5,330 bases of DNA from Desulfuromonadales bacterium (GCA_030630015.1 DAOVNV010000169.1:1-5330); one strand, 5' to 3'. Positions 1 to 5,330 are shown, counted from the stretch's first letter. Notes: generated by a model not told the origin, from the sequence alone. A program made the numbers and translations.

Positions 1-591
1 CAGGGGGGCTTCCCAGCGGCCCAAGAACAGGTTCTTCGCAGCAAAACAGTGGTAATCGAGGGCACAGCGGGCCAGCTGTTCATAGAGACGATTATCGGGA
101 TATTCACGGAGGCGTTTTCTGACCAGGGGATCGAGCGTGCGATCATCGAAATGCTCCGGCTGCCACTGCTGGTTGCGGTCAACCTGTACGGCAGCAGCAT
201 AGAAACGCTCTTCCTCGACGCACCAGCCGACCGCCGTATAGGACCAGAGCGGCAAGGGCGTCTGCTTGCGGGCATAATCAACCGCCGGCAAAAGGGTGCG
301 AGTATAGCCCGGCGTCAGGAAAGCCGAGACACCCTGAATGGGTCCGCCGCCAAGTTTGCGCGGCAATCGGTCGCAAACGACTTGCTTGCGGCTGCGCCGG
401 TCGAAACCCACGGGCGGCGTCCCGGGGATAGTAAACAGCCGGCTCCCCTCGGGCAGCGGGATCAGCTCTGCCTCGTCCGGTGCCACGATGCAGGTCCCGT
501 TCATGCCGGCCAGCAACAGATCGGGATGCTCGAACACCTCGCCCTGCTCATCGGCTACAACGGCCAGGATGGTTTTGTTGCGAGTTTTCAT
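1..591 (-). CDS. Radical SAM family protein, N-terminal part (3' end beyond the left edge)
   Basis: The minus strand reads open for 197 codons from the ATG at 591-589 to the window edge without a stop, so the gene continues to the left. The translation begins MKTRNKTILAVVADEQGE and carries segments I recognise from an uncharacterised radical SAM family: HPDLLLAGMNG (about 22-32), LIPLPEGS (43-50), FLTPGYTRTLLPA (91-103), PLPLWSYTAVGW (112-123) and, at the edge, HCFAAKNLFLGRWEAPL (181-197). In this family the last motif directly precedes the CxxxCxxC cluster motif, which is therefore missing here only because of the window boundary. The visible part is the family's accessory N-terminal domain; the substrate is unknown. 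No clear Shine-Dalgarno precedes the ATG, but it is the first plausible start and gives the usual N-terminus. The gene diverges from the radical SAM gene at 690. The family call comes from memory of homologues, without a database search. Confidence 0.8.
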   Translation of the reverse strand, partial: MKTRNKTILAVVADEQGEVFEHPDLLLAGMNGTCIVAPDEAELIPLPEGSRLFTIPGTPPVGFDRRSRKQVVCDRLPRKLGGGPIQGVSAFLTPGYTRTLLPAVDYARKQTPLPLWSYTAVGWCVEEERFYAAAVQVDRNQQWQPEHFDDRTLDPLVRKRLREYPDNRLYEQLARCALDYHCFAAKNLFLGRWEAPL

Positions 592-629
592 AAAGCGTAG
601 GATACAGAAGACCGAAGAAAAAAAACAGC

Positions 630-660
630 TATAAGCGCTCCTACCGCTTTTCGCTTTATA
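630..660. repeat. Small inverted repeat between the divergent radical SAM genes
   Basis: TATAAGCG at 630-637 is answered by CGCTTTATA at 652-660, an inverted repeat with one extra T. The inner AAGCG (633-637) can pair instead with CGCTT at 645-649, giving a tight hairpin with a 7-nt loop. Read on the minus strand, the inner hairpin is followed 7 nt later by a run of eight T (625-618). It could be an operator, or a weak attenuator in the leader of the leftward gene, or chance. The stems are short and I found no convincing promoter hexamers around it. Confidence 0.3.
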
Positions 661-689
661 CCGGACCGATCCTTGGCTATGCTTGGGGC

Positions 690-2441
690 ATGCGTACGAT
701 CCTGACCAGCCTGCACAGTAAATTTATCCACAACAGCCTGGCCCTGCCTTGTCTGGCTGCCTATTGCGGAAATGAGTGCGGCGAACTGCTGATCCGGGAG
801 TTCACCGTTCACGAACCACGCGAAACGGTGCTCGGTATGCTGCTTGCCGAAAACCCTGACGTGATCGCTTTCTCGGTCTACATCTGGAACCGTCAGGCCA
901 CTCTCGAACTGGTTGACGCGCTGGCGGTCGCCAGGCCGGAGGTCCGCATTGTGCTTGGCGGGCCTGAAGTCTCTTTCGACGGAGCACAACTGTTCGAAAT
1001 GCACCAGGGAGTGAGTGCACTGGTTCACGGCGAAGGAGAACTCCCGCTCAAGGCCCTGCTATCTGCCTGGCAGCGCGACGAGTCTCCCGGCCAAATTCCC
1101 CGCTTGACTTGGCGCAACGGCAACCAGCTGACGAGCGGGGGAGACAGTCCGCCCCTGGCGAACCTCGACGATATTCCATCCCCCTTTCAAGCCGGTCTGG
1201 TCGACCTGGATCGTGGCTTCGTCTACTTGGAAACCAGCCGGGGCTGCCCATATCGATGCAGTTTCTGCATGAGCGCCCTGGACGACCGGGTTCGCTCATT
1301 CTCGATGCCACGCATCCAGAGCGATCTACTGCTGCTGATGGAACACCGGGTCGCCAAGATCAAACTGGTCGACCGGACATTCAACTACAATCCGAAACGG
1401 GCCAGGGAGATTTTCCAATTCATCCTCGAGAACAATCGTGACAGCCATTTCCATTTCGAAATCGGCGCCCACCTGCTCGACGCGGCAACCCTTGAACTAC
1501 TGCGAACTGTTCCGCCGGACATGTTCCAGTTTGAAATCGGCGTGCAATCCACCCTTGAAAGGACCCTTGCCTCCGTAAATCGACAGGTCCCCCTTGAGCG
1601 TCTCGAGGAAAATATCAGGCAGTTACAGGCGGACGGATGCATCCATCTGCATCTCGACCTGGTGGCCGGCCTGCCGGGGGAAAGTTATTCTGATTTTCTG
1701 GCGTCCATCAACCGGGTCGCCGCCCTGCAACCGGATCATCTGCAGATCGAACCGGTCAAGGTTCTGCCCGGCTCTCCCCTGCGCGGGGATGCGGACCAGC
1801 TCGGTTTGCGCTACGACCCGAATCCACCCTATACGGTGCTAGGCACGCCTGATCTTTCCTTCGAAGACCTCGAACAGCTGCGCGGCATGAGCCGCCTGAT
1901 GGACCTGACCTGGAACAGCGGCCATTTCGGAACCTTTGTTGAGCAGTTGTCGCAGCTCAGCGGATCGCCAGCCGATGGACTGGAACAGATGACGTGCTAC
2001 TGGCGCGAAAAGGATCTGTTCCGCTTCCCCATGTCCCGACACGATCTTTTCCTGCGTTGCAAGGACTTCATCCACGAAAACCGTACAGCGGATGAGCAAC
2101 TAATTCTGAAGGATGCTCTCGCCTACGATTACGCGCTTTGCGAGCGGGTCAACCCGAAACGGGTTCCGGACTTTTTTAACTTCGATCTCAGTGAAGCCGA
2201 ACAGCTTTGGGTAGAGGAACAAGTGAACCAGAAAATGGCCGCAGTCAAAGGCAAGGGGATTAAACTGCAATACTTCGCGGCGACCTTCACACACCTGCCG
2301 CAAACAGACGGACGAACGGTCTTGCTATTCCTCTACAAAACAAAGACGGGAGAAGGAAGGATCGTTGAAGTGCTGAGAAAAAATCCGGGACGCGGGACGC
2401 GGGACGAGGAACGCGAGAATCTCAGAGGTTCGCCTGGTTAG
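690..2441 (+). CDS. B12-binding-domain radical SAM protein, DUF4080 type
   Basis: This is a 583-residue protein. Residues 1-120 resemble the Rossmann-like B12-binding domain of class B radical SAM enzymes (TILTSLHSKFIHNSLAL at 3-19, NPDVIAFSVYIWN at 55-67, VLGGPEVSFDG at 88-98), but the DxHxxG cobalamin-ligand motif is absent. The radical SAM core starts at about 175 with C186, C190 and C193 (RGCPYRCSFC, a CxxxCxxC motif binding the 4Fe-4S cluster). It continues through VDRTFNYN (227-234), FEIGVQST (281-288), LDLVAGLPGES (322-332) and QIEPVKVLPGSPL (352-364). Residues from about 370 to 560 match the DUF4080 type of C-terminus as I remember it. The enzyme should cleave S-adenosylmethionine to a 5'-deoxyadenosyl radical in the cytoplasm; the substrate is unknown. 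The ATG at 690 is the only usable start back to an in-frame stop at 591-593, but its Shine-Dalgarno is weak (TTGGGG one base upstream). The last 17 or so residues, from G567, come from a heptamer repeat and the sequence after it, so they are probably not ancestral. Confidence 0.88.
   Translation: MRTILTSLHSKFIHNSLALPCLAAYCGNECGELLIREFTVHEPRETVLGMLLAENPDVIAFSVYIWNRQATLELVDALAVARPEVRIVLGGPEVSFDGAQLFEMHQGVSALVHGEGELPLKALLSAWQRDESPGQIPRLTWRNGNQLTSGGDSPPLANLDDIPSPFQAGLVDLDRGFVYLETSRGCPYRCSFCMSALDDRVRSFSMPRIQSDLLLLMEHRVAKIKLVDRTFNYNPKRAREIFQFILENNRDSHFHFEIGAHLLDAATLELLRTVPPDMFQFEIGVQSTLERTLASVNRQVPLERLEENIRQLQADGCIHLHLDLVAGLPGESYSDFLASINRVAALQPDHLQIEPVKVLPGSPLRGDADQLGLRYDPNPPYTVLGTPDLSFEDLEQLRGMSRLMDLTWNSGHFGTFVEQLSQLSGSPADGLEQMTCYWREKDLFRFPMSRHDLFLRCKDFIHENRTADEQLILKDALAYDYALCERVNPKRVPDFFNFDLSEAEQLWVEEQVNQKMAAVKGKGIKLQYFAATFTHLPQTDGRTVLLFLYKTKTGEGRIVEVLRKNPGRGTRDEERENLRGSPG
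2387..2416 (+). repeat. Heptamer repeat, left arm of a perfect 30-bp inverted repeat
   Basis: The arm consists of four tandem heptamers, GGGACGC twice exactly and then two one-base variants (GGGACGA, GGAACGC), plus GA. Its exact reverse complement lies at 2521-2550. It sits inside the 3' end of the plus-strand radical SAM gene, where it is read as GRGTRDEER after the first two bases. Read on the minus strand, it is followed by a short gap and six T (2383-2378), a terminator-like arrangement. Because 7 is not a multiple of 3, each heptamer shifts the frame and the repeat stays open in several frames. Dispersed heptamer arrays are known in bacteria, for example the STRR repeats of cyanobacteria; membership of this one in a genome-wide family is inference. 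Confidence 0.85.
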
Positions 2442-2455
2442 AGGCCTGGAAACTG

Positions 2456-2493
2456 AAGATTCCGGACAAATTTCTCAAGGAGCAATCTTTTTT
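2456..2493 (+). terminator. Possible weak intrinsic terminator after the DUF4080 radical SAM gene
   Basis: Fifteen bases after the stop codon, AAGATT (2456-2461) can pair with AATCTT (2484-2489), and the pairing runs into a T run at 2488-2493. The loop is long (22 nt) and inner pairing is limited to a CC/GG extension across a bulge, so the hairpin is weak. The placement is right for ending plus-strand transcription before the convergent gene. The larger 30-bp inverted repeat around it, which ends in TGTTTTCTTT at 2551-2560, may be the effective terminator instead. Confidence 0.3.
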
Positions 2494-2508
2494 ACGTACA
2501 TTGCTTGG

Positions 2509-4209
2509 TCATAAGTCTTTTCGCGTTCCTCGTCCCGCGTCCCGCGTCCCTGTTTTCTTTACAAGAATCCCCCCGATATAACGCGGGTCCATGGCGTCAG
2601 GGGGTATATCACAGAACTCCTCCTGCCAGATTTCCAGGCAATATTCGGCAAACCCGCCGGCACCCTCTTCAAGAGACTCCAGCCAGTCTACTGTTTCCTC
2701 AAGCAGTTCCGGCACGAGGACCCCTTCACGACAGACCATACCGTGCAGGCTGGCCAGTTCCTGTTCAGGAACCGGATCAGGCCGAAAAGGCCTGCCCAGC
2801 AAGCGGTTGGCCAATGCCGTCAGGAAGAGTTCTGACAGGGTTAGATACTCCGCCGTATCGAGATAGCAATCGTCGAGCTCGAAATTTTCCGGCGGCAACA
2901 ACTCAAAATCGAAATGATCCTCAAACAGACGGCGCTGGATTTCCAGTAGCTCGAGCCATTCGGCACAGAGCCGGACCTCGTGCAAGCCGATGAAAAGCCT
3001 GGAACCGTCCCGATCTTCCCGCTCCAGCCCTTCGAAAAAGCGCGGGCAACGCTCAAGCATCGGCTCAAGCAGGGCACGGAAGGTTCCGTCCAGATAAGGC
3101 CCGATTGTAGAATCCAGCAAGGCTCGGGCACGTCGCTGCAGTTGAAGGGTCAGGCTGAAGCCGAGTTGAAACAGCCGTTCACAATAAACTTCGCTAAAGA
3201 TACGTTCAGCTGCGGGAACATCAGTGCCGGCAAGAGACTCCAGAGACAGATTCACCAGACCGAAAACTTTCTGTATGACGTCTTGGATCTGGTTCACGTC
3301 TCCGACGTCGATCCCGTCGGCCATGGCCACCTTATTGACCAGACAGGCCAGTTCCCACCCGGAAGATTCATCGACGCCCGCATCGAGAATCTCTCCCAGC
3401 AAACCGGAAGGCCGGACCAGAGCCAGAGCGAAGCCCGGAGCCAGTTCCTCATCAGCACGGTCCATCGCAAGTTTGCCCTGTCCTTCCGGGTCAAAGGTTT
3501 CCGGATCAAGCCAGGCGTAAACAGAGCGAGCCTCGAAGGGGTCGGGAAAACCGAGATCGAGCAGACGTCCAGAACGCTGCTGATAAACACTTTCCTCGAT
3601 CAGGCTCTCCGTTTCGGCCCGAACCGCTTCAAGCAGGTGGCGGCAAAAATCAGGGGCAGCGTTAAACAACCGGACCAACAGGTTTCCATACAGTTTGGCG
3701 CCTTCCTCATCACGATAATCGATCTGGTACCCCCCACCCTCACGTTTCAACGCTTCAGCCTGGGCATCTTCATCTTCGATCGTTTCCGGACCGGCCATGA
3801 TGAAAACTTCTTTTTTCAGAGCCAGGATCAGCAGTTCAAAACTGATCTGCTGCAGAGTCGCGATCACCCGGCTATCATCCCCCTCCAGCAGTAATGCCAG
3901 CCAGAAACGCACCCGGGCCGGATCGATCCGGTCACCCTGCCAGCACTCTAAATCGAGAAAGCCGGTCCACTGCTCCGGACTCGCCATACCCAGAATTTCC
4001 GGAATCTGGTCCGGACCAAGAGCCTTAACCATCAAATGCACTTCCTGCACAGGGAGAGCGGCCATCAATTCGGCGCCGTGACGCGCTTCAATCAGCAGTA
4101 TGGCTTTTTGACTGGCATCCGTCCGGCGCAGTTGCTCGAGTTGAGATTTGCGCGGCAGGGTTAAAAACTCTTGCGGGGTTATTTTCGTTCCGGCTGAAGC
4201 TGAATTCAT
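2509..4209 (-). CDS. DUF6178 family protein, function unknown
   Basis: This is a 566-residue, acidic, mainly helical soluble protein with no signal peptide or membrane segment. It starts MNSASAGTKITPQEFLTLPR. The segment at about 21-135 (SQLEQLRR, LMAALPVQEVHLMVKALG, IPEILGMASPEQWTGFLDLECW, DRIDPARV) is the part I remember from DUF6178 proteins of Geobacter-like bacteria; its short helical repeats recall the MgtE N-terminal fold, which is inference only. Later segments include DLGFPDPFEA (218-227), VYAWLDPE (230-237) and ACLVNKVAMADG (288-299). I see no catalytic motif. The ATG at 4209 is chosen because GGGAGAG (4222-4216) lies 6 nt upstream and a good promoter lies just beyond. The frame stays open to an ATG at 4458, but that would place 83 arginine- and proline-rich residues over the REP hairpins and the promoter. 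The final 13 residues (GTRDAGRGTRKDL) are repeat-derived, so the ancestral end was probably near ILVKK (548-552). It converges with the radical SAM gene at 690-2441. Confidence 0.75.
   Translation of the reverse strand: MNSASAGTKITPQEFLTLPRKSQLEQLRRTDASQKAILLIEARHGAELMAALPVQEVHLMVKALGPDQIPEILGMASPEQWTGFLDLECWQGDRIDPARVRFWLALLLEGDDSRVIATLQQISFELLILALKKEVFIMAGPETIEDEDAQAEALKREGGGYQIDYRDEEGAKLYGNLLVRLFNAAPDFCRHLLEAVRAETESLIEESVYQQRSGRLLDLGFPDPFEARSVYAWLDPETFDPEGQGKLAMDRADEELAPGFALALVRPSGLLGEILDAGVDESSGWELACLVNKVAMADGIDVGDVNQIQDVIQKVFGLVNLSLESLAGTDVPAAERIFSEVYCERLFQLGFSLTLQLQRRARALLDSTIGPYLDGTFRALLEPMLERCPRFFEGLEREDRDGSRLFIGLHEVRLCAEWLELLEIQRRLFEDHFDFELLPPENFELDDCYLDTAEYLTLSELFLTALANRLLGRPFRPDPVPEQELASLHGMVCREGVLVPELLEETVDWLESLEEGAGGFAEYCLEIWQEEFCDIPPDAMDPRYIGGILVKKTGTRDAGRGTRKDL
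2521..2550 (-). repeat. Heptamer repeat, right arm of the 30-bp inverted repeat
   Basis: This is the exact reverse complement of 2387-2416, separated from it by 104 bp that hold the junction of the two convergent genes. It lies in the last codons of the DUF6178-like gene, where the minus strand reads it from its first base as GTRDAGRGTR. The left arm is read one base out of phase in its own gene, so the same DNA gives two different peptide tails. On the plus strand the arm is followed by TGTTTTCTTT, so a transcript crossing the junction could form a 30-bp stem followed by a U-rich stretch. Either orientation could act as a terminator, though the 104-nt loop is far longer than usual. Confidence 0.85.
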
Positions 4210-4215
4210 TGACGT

Positions 4216-4222
4216 CTCTCCC
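4216..4222 (-). promoter_or_regulatory. Ribosome binding site that decides the DUF6178 gene start
   Basis: The minus strand reads GGGAGAG, then 6 nt (ACGTCA), then ATG at 4209-4207. Spacing and match are good, and this selects the 566-residue form over the 649-residue open frame. Confidence 0.7.
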
Positions 4223-4237
4223 GATAGTGTGGCGGGC

Positions 4238-4266
4238 AATGTAATGTGTGTCAGGGCGCAGGTCAA
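4238..4266 (-). promoter_or_regulatory. Sigma70-type promoter of the DUF6178 gene
   Basis: The minus strand carries TTGACC (4266-4261; five of six matches to the -35 consensus), exactly 17 bp, then TACATT (4243-4238; four of six to the -10 consensus). Transcription would begin near 4231, giving a leader of about 22 nt that contains the ribosome binding site. It lies downstream of the alternative start at 4458, which argues against that start. Confidence 0.6.
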
Positions 4267-4292
4267 GTCTGGAGATTTTTGCACAGCCCCCT

Positions 4293-4367
4293 GTAGGGGC
4301 GACCCGCTGGGTCGCCCTTGATGTACCGGTATCCGGAAGCCAGGGCGACCCGGCGGGTCGCCCCTAC
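4293..4367. repeat. Inverted pair of REP-like palindromes (BIME-like element)
   Basis: Unit 1 (4293-4317, plus) is GTAG followed by a perfect 9-bp stem, GGGCGACCC and GGGTCGCCC, around the loop GCT. Unit 2 (4343-4367) has the same stem around GGC and ends in CTAC, so it is the same unit on the minus strand. Over 26 bp each (4293-4318 and 4342-4367) the units are reverse complements with one mismatch, separated by a 23-bp spacer that contains the palindrome TACCGGTA (4324-4331). A GTAG foot next to an imperfect palindrome is the hallmark of REP elements mobilised by RAYT (TnpA-REP) HUH transposases; no such transposase is in the window. The pair lies between two divergent promoters, where it could isolate transcription units, bind proteins or be a passive insertion. 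The units are clear; their link to a RAYT is inference. Confidence 0.85.
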
Positions 4368-4433
4368 GTGGAAAATGGTTATCAGAAAACAGGATCTCAA
4401 ATACGCCACTGTTCAGCCAGTGCGATATCTTTA

Positions 4434-4442
4434 TGCTATCAT
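4434..4442 (+). promoter_or_regulatory. Extended -10 promoter for the LolA-like/permease operon
   Basis: TGCTATCAT matches the extended -10 consensus TGnTATAAT with one mismatch. No good -35 hexamer is found at normal spacing (TTCAGC at 4412-4417 is 19 bp away), as is common for extended -10 promoters. Transcription would begin near 4449, leaving about 29 nt of leader with a ribosome binding site. An overlapping TATGCT at 4432-4437 is a weaker alternative. Confidence 0.45.
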
Positions 4443-4467
4443 AGAGACGTCCTGTCATTTTCCCGAG

Positions 4468-4473
4468 AGAGGA
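4468..4473 (+). promoter_or_regulatory. Ribosome binding site of the LolA-like gene
   Basis: AGAGGA lies 4 nt before the ATG at 4478. The spacing is slightly short but the match is good, and it supports this start, which also gives a clean signal peptide. Confidence 0.6.
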
Positions 4474-4477
4474 CCAT

Positions 4478-5227
4478 ATGAATCCCTTGAAATTTTATCT
4501 TATTTTATTTAGCGCACTCAGCCTGATCGTCGTCCAAGCCAGCCTTGCGAGCGACCTGGACCTGCGTGCCCTGATCAAAGACGTCGAACAGCAATACATG
4601 GGTCTCTCGTCCCATGCCACAACCGTGATGCGGGTCAAGACCGCTTACTGGGACCGGACCCTGAAAATGGAAGCCTGGTCCCTGGAGCGCGACTACTACC
4701 TGATCCAGATCCTCGAACCGGCCAAGGAACGCGGTGTTGCAACTCTCAAGCGGGACCGGGAAATCTGGAATTATCTACCCAAGGTCGACCGGATCATCAA
4801 GGTGCCGCCATCCATGATGGGCGGCAGCTGGATGGGCAGCCACATCACCAACGATGACCTGGTCAAGGCCAGCCACGTCGACGAAGACTATACCTTTACC
4901 CTCCTTGAGGAGACGCCCGAAGAATACCGGATCGAATGCCTGCCACGGGAAGACGCCGCAGTCGTCTGGGGCAAGATCATTTACCGGATCGGCAAGCAAC
5001 CGCGGGTCCCGCTTGAAGTCGACTATTTCGACGAGGAGATGATACGGGTCCGCCAGATTGTGTTTGATAATGTACAGACCATTGACAACCGGATTGTGCC
5101 GATGCGCCTGACCGTCCTGCCCTTGGAAAAACCGGATGAAAAAACCGTGTTCGAATACCAGGAACTAGTCTTCGACCTGGGTCTCGACGAAACTTTTTTC
5201 TCGCTACGCCGCCTGAAACAACGTTGA
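4478..5227 (+). CDS. Outer membrane lipoprotein-sorting protein, LolA-like (periplasmic)
   Basis: The 249-residue protein has a Sec signal peptide: K5, a hydrophobic stretch at about 6-21 and a probable cleavage after A24 (SLA/S). There is no lipobox cysteine, so the mature protein of about 225 residues should be soluble in the periplasm. The remainder looks like the LolA/LolB-type half-barrel that carries acyl chains, as in the COG2834 'outer membrane lipoprotein-sorting protein' group rather than classical LolA. The most recognisable stretch is 96-130, with IWNYLPKVDRIIKVPPSMM followed by GGSWMGSHITNDDLV; FEYQEL (225-230) and the ending ETFFSLRRL are also usual. Proteins of this type are commonly encoded beside FtsX-like permeases and an ABC ATPase, and a permease starts 2 bp after this stop. 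The likely role is to take a lipid or lipoprotein from that transporter and pass it towards the outer membrane. The cargo is unknown, and this need not be the cell's main Lol pathway. Confidence 0.88.
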   Translation: MNPLKFYLILFSALSLIVVQASLASDLDLRALIKDVEQQYMGLSSHATTVMRVKTAYWDRTLKMEAWSLERDYYLIQILEPAKERGVATLKRDREIWNYLPKVDRIIKVPPSMMGGSWMGSHITNDDLVKASHVDEDYTFTLLEETPEEYRIECLPREDAAVVWGKIIYRIGKQPRVPLEVDYFDEEMIRVRQIVFDNVQTIDNRIVPMRLTVLPLEKPDEKTVFEYQELVFDLGLDETFFSLRRLKQR

Positions 5228-5229
5228 CC

Positions 5230-5330
5230 ATGCTCTGCACCCTGGCGTTTCGAAATCTGTGGCGCAACCGGCGCCGCACCCTGCTGACCCTCTCGGCCAT
5301 GGTGGTCTCCGCCAGCCTGCTGATCCTGTC
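5230..5330 (+). CDS. ABC transporter permease, FtsX/MacB/LolC type, N-terminus (cut by the right edge)
   Basis: Thirty-three complete codons are visible. The product begins MLCTLAFRNLWRNRRRTLLT and runs into a hydrophobic stretch (LSAMVVSASLLIL), the start of the first transmembrane helix. The (A)xRNLxRNxRRTxLT pattern is typical of the cytoplasmic N-terminus of FtsX-domain permeases, including the LolC/LolE and MacB-like families. The ATG follows the LolA-like gene's TGA after 2 bp and has no Shine-Dalgarno of its own, which suggests translational coupling in one operon. It should span the inner membrane and work with an ATPase encoded further right. The exact subfamily cannot be settled from this fragment. 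Confidence 0.82.
   Translation, partial: MLCTLAFRNLWRNRRRTLLTLSAMVVSASLLIL

Noticed and set aside
49..600. Plus-strand 183-residue open frame at the left end
   Set aside because: It is antisense to the 197-codon minus-strand frame, whose translation carries recognisable radical SAM family motifs; the plus-strand product resembles nothing I know.
575..603. Possible plus-strand promoter TTGTTG - 17 bp - TAGGAT for the gene at 690
   Set aside because: Only three of six and four of six consensus matches, and it lies mostly inside the start of the divergent gene; too weak to list.
678..683. TATGCT as a -10 element for the gene at 690
   Set aside because: No -35 at suitable spacing, and it would start the transcript almost at the ATG, requiring a leaderless mRNA.
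588..1028. Minus-strand 146-residue open frame extending into the divergent intergenic region
   Set aside because: It is antisense to the well-supported start of the radical SAM gene at 690 and overlaps the start of the leftward gene; no family resemblance.
2980..3894. Plus-strand 304-residue open frame
   Set aside because: It lies wholly opposite the DUF6178-like gene, has no ribosome binding site that I could see, and has a composition expected of an antisense shadow.
4293..4367. Reading the two palindromes as a rho-independent terminator or a CRISPR repeat pair
   Set aside because: No T run follows either hairpin, both neighbouring genes point away from it, and two inverted units with GTAG feet fit a REP pair rather than a direct-repeat array.

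Overview
The window looks like chromosomal DNA from a deltaproteobacterium of the Desulfuromonadales/Geobacter type (Desulfobacterota). This rests on remembered resemblance of the proteins (a DUF6178-like protein, a DUF4080-type radical SAM enzyme, and a LolA-like protein next to an FtsX-type permease) and on moderately high GC. No rRNA or other taxonomic marker is present, so it is an inference.

Layout, left to right. (1) Positions 1-591, minus strand: the first 197 residues of a radical SAM family protein whose iron-sulfur core lies beyond the left edge. (2) A 98-bp divergent intergenic region with a small inverted repeat. (3) Positions 690-2441, plus strand: a complete radical SAM enzyme with a B12-binding-like N-terminal domain, a CxxxCxxC cluster motif and a DUF4080-like C-terminus. 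(4) A 67-bp convergent junction, flanked by a perfect 30-bp inverted repeat built of GC-rich heptamers. Each arm lies inside the 3' end of one of the two converging genes and supplies its C-terminal residues, in different reading frames. (5) Positions 2509-4209, minus strand: a 566-residue DUF6178-like protein of unknown function. (6) A 268-bp divergent regulatory region with a good sigma70-type promoter for the DUF6178 gene, an inverted pair of REP-like hairpins with GTAG feet, and an extended -10 promoter for the rightward genes. (7) Positions 4478-5227, plus strand: a secreted LolA-like protein. It is followed after 2 bp by (8) the start of an ABC-transporter permease of the FtsX/MacB type, cut by the right edge.

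The last two genes form an operon that probably encodes a periplasmic carrier and its inner-membrane export machinery for a lipid or lipoprotein; the ATPase is not visible and would be expected downstream. The two radical SAM genes are head to head and may be controlled together, but nothing here identifies their substrates. I see no RNA gene, CRISPR array, phage gene or transposase. The most notable features are the two repeat families, one extending protein C-termini and the other a REP pair in a promoter region. I do not see convincing evidence of a new multi-gene system.
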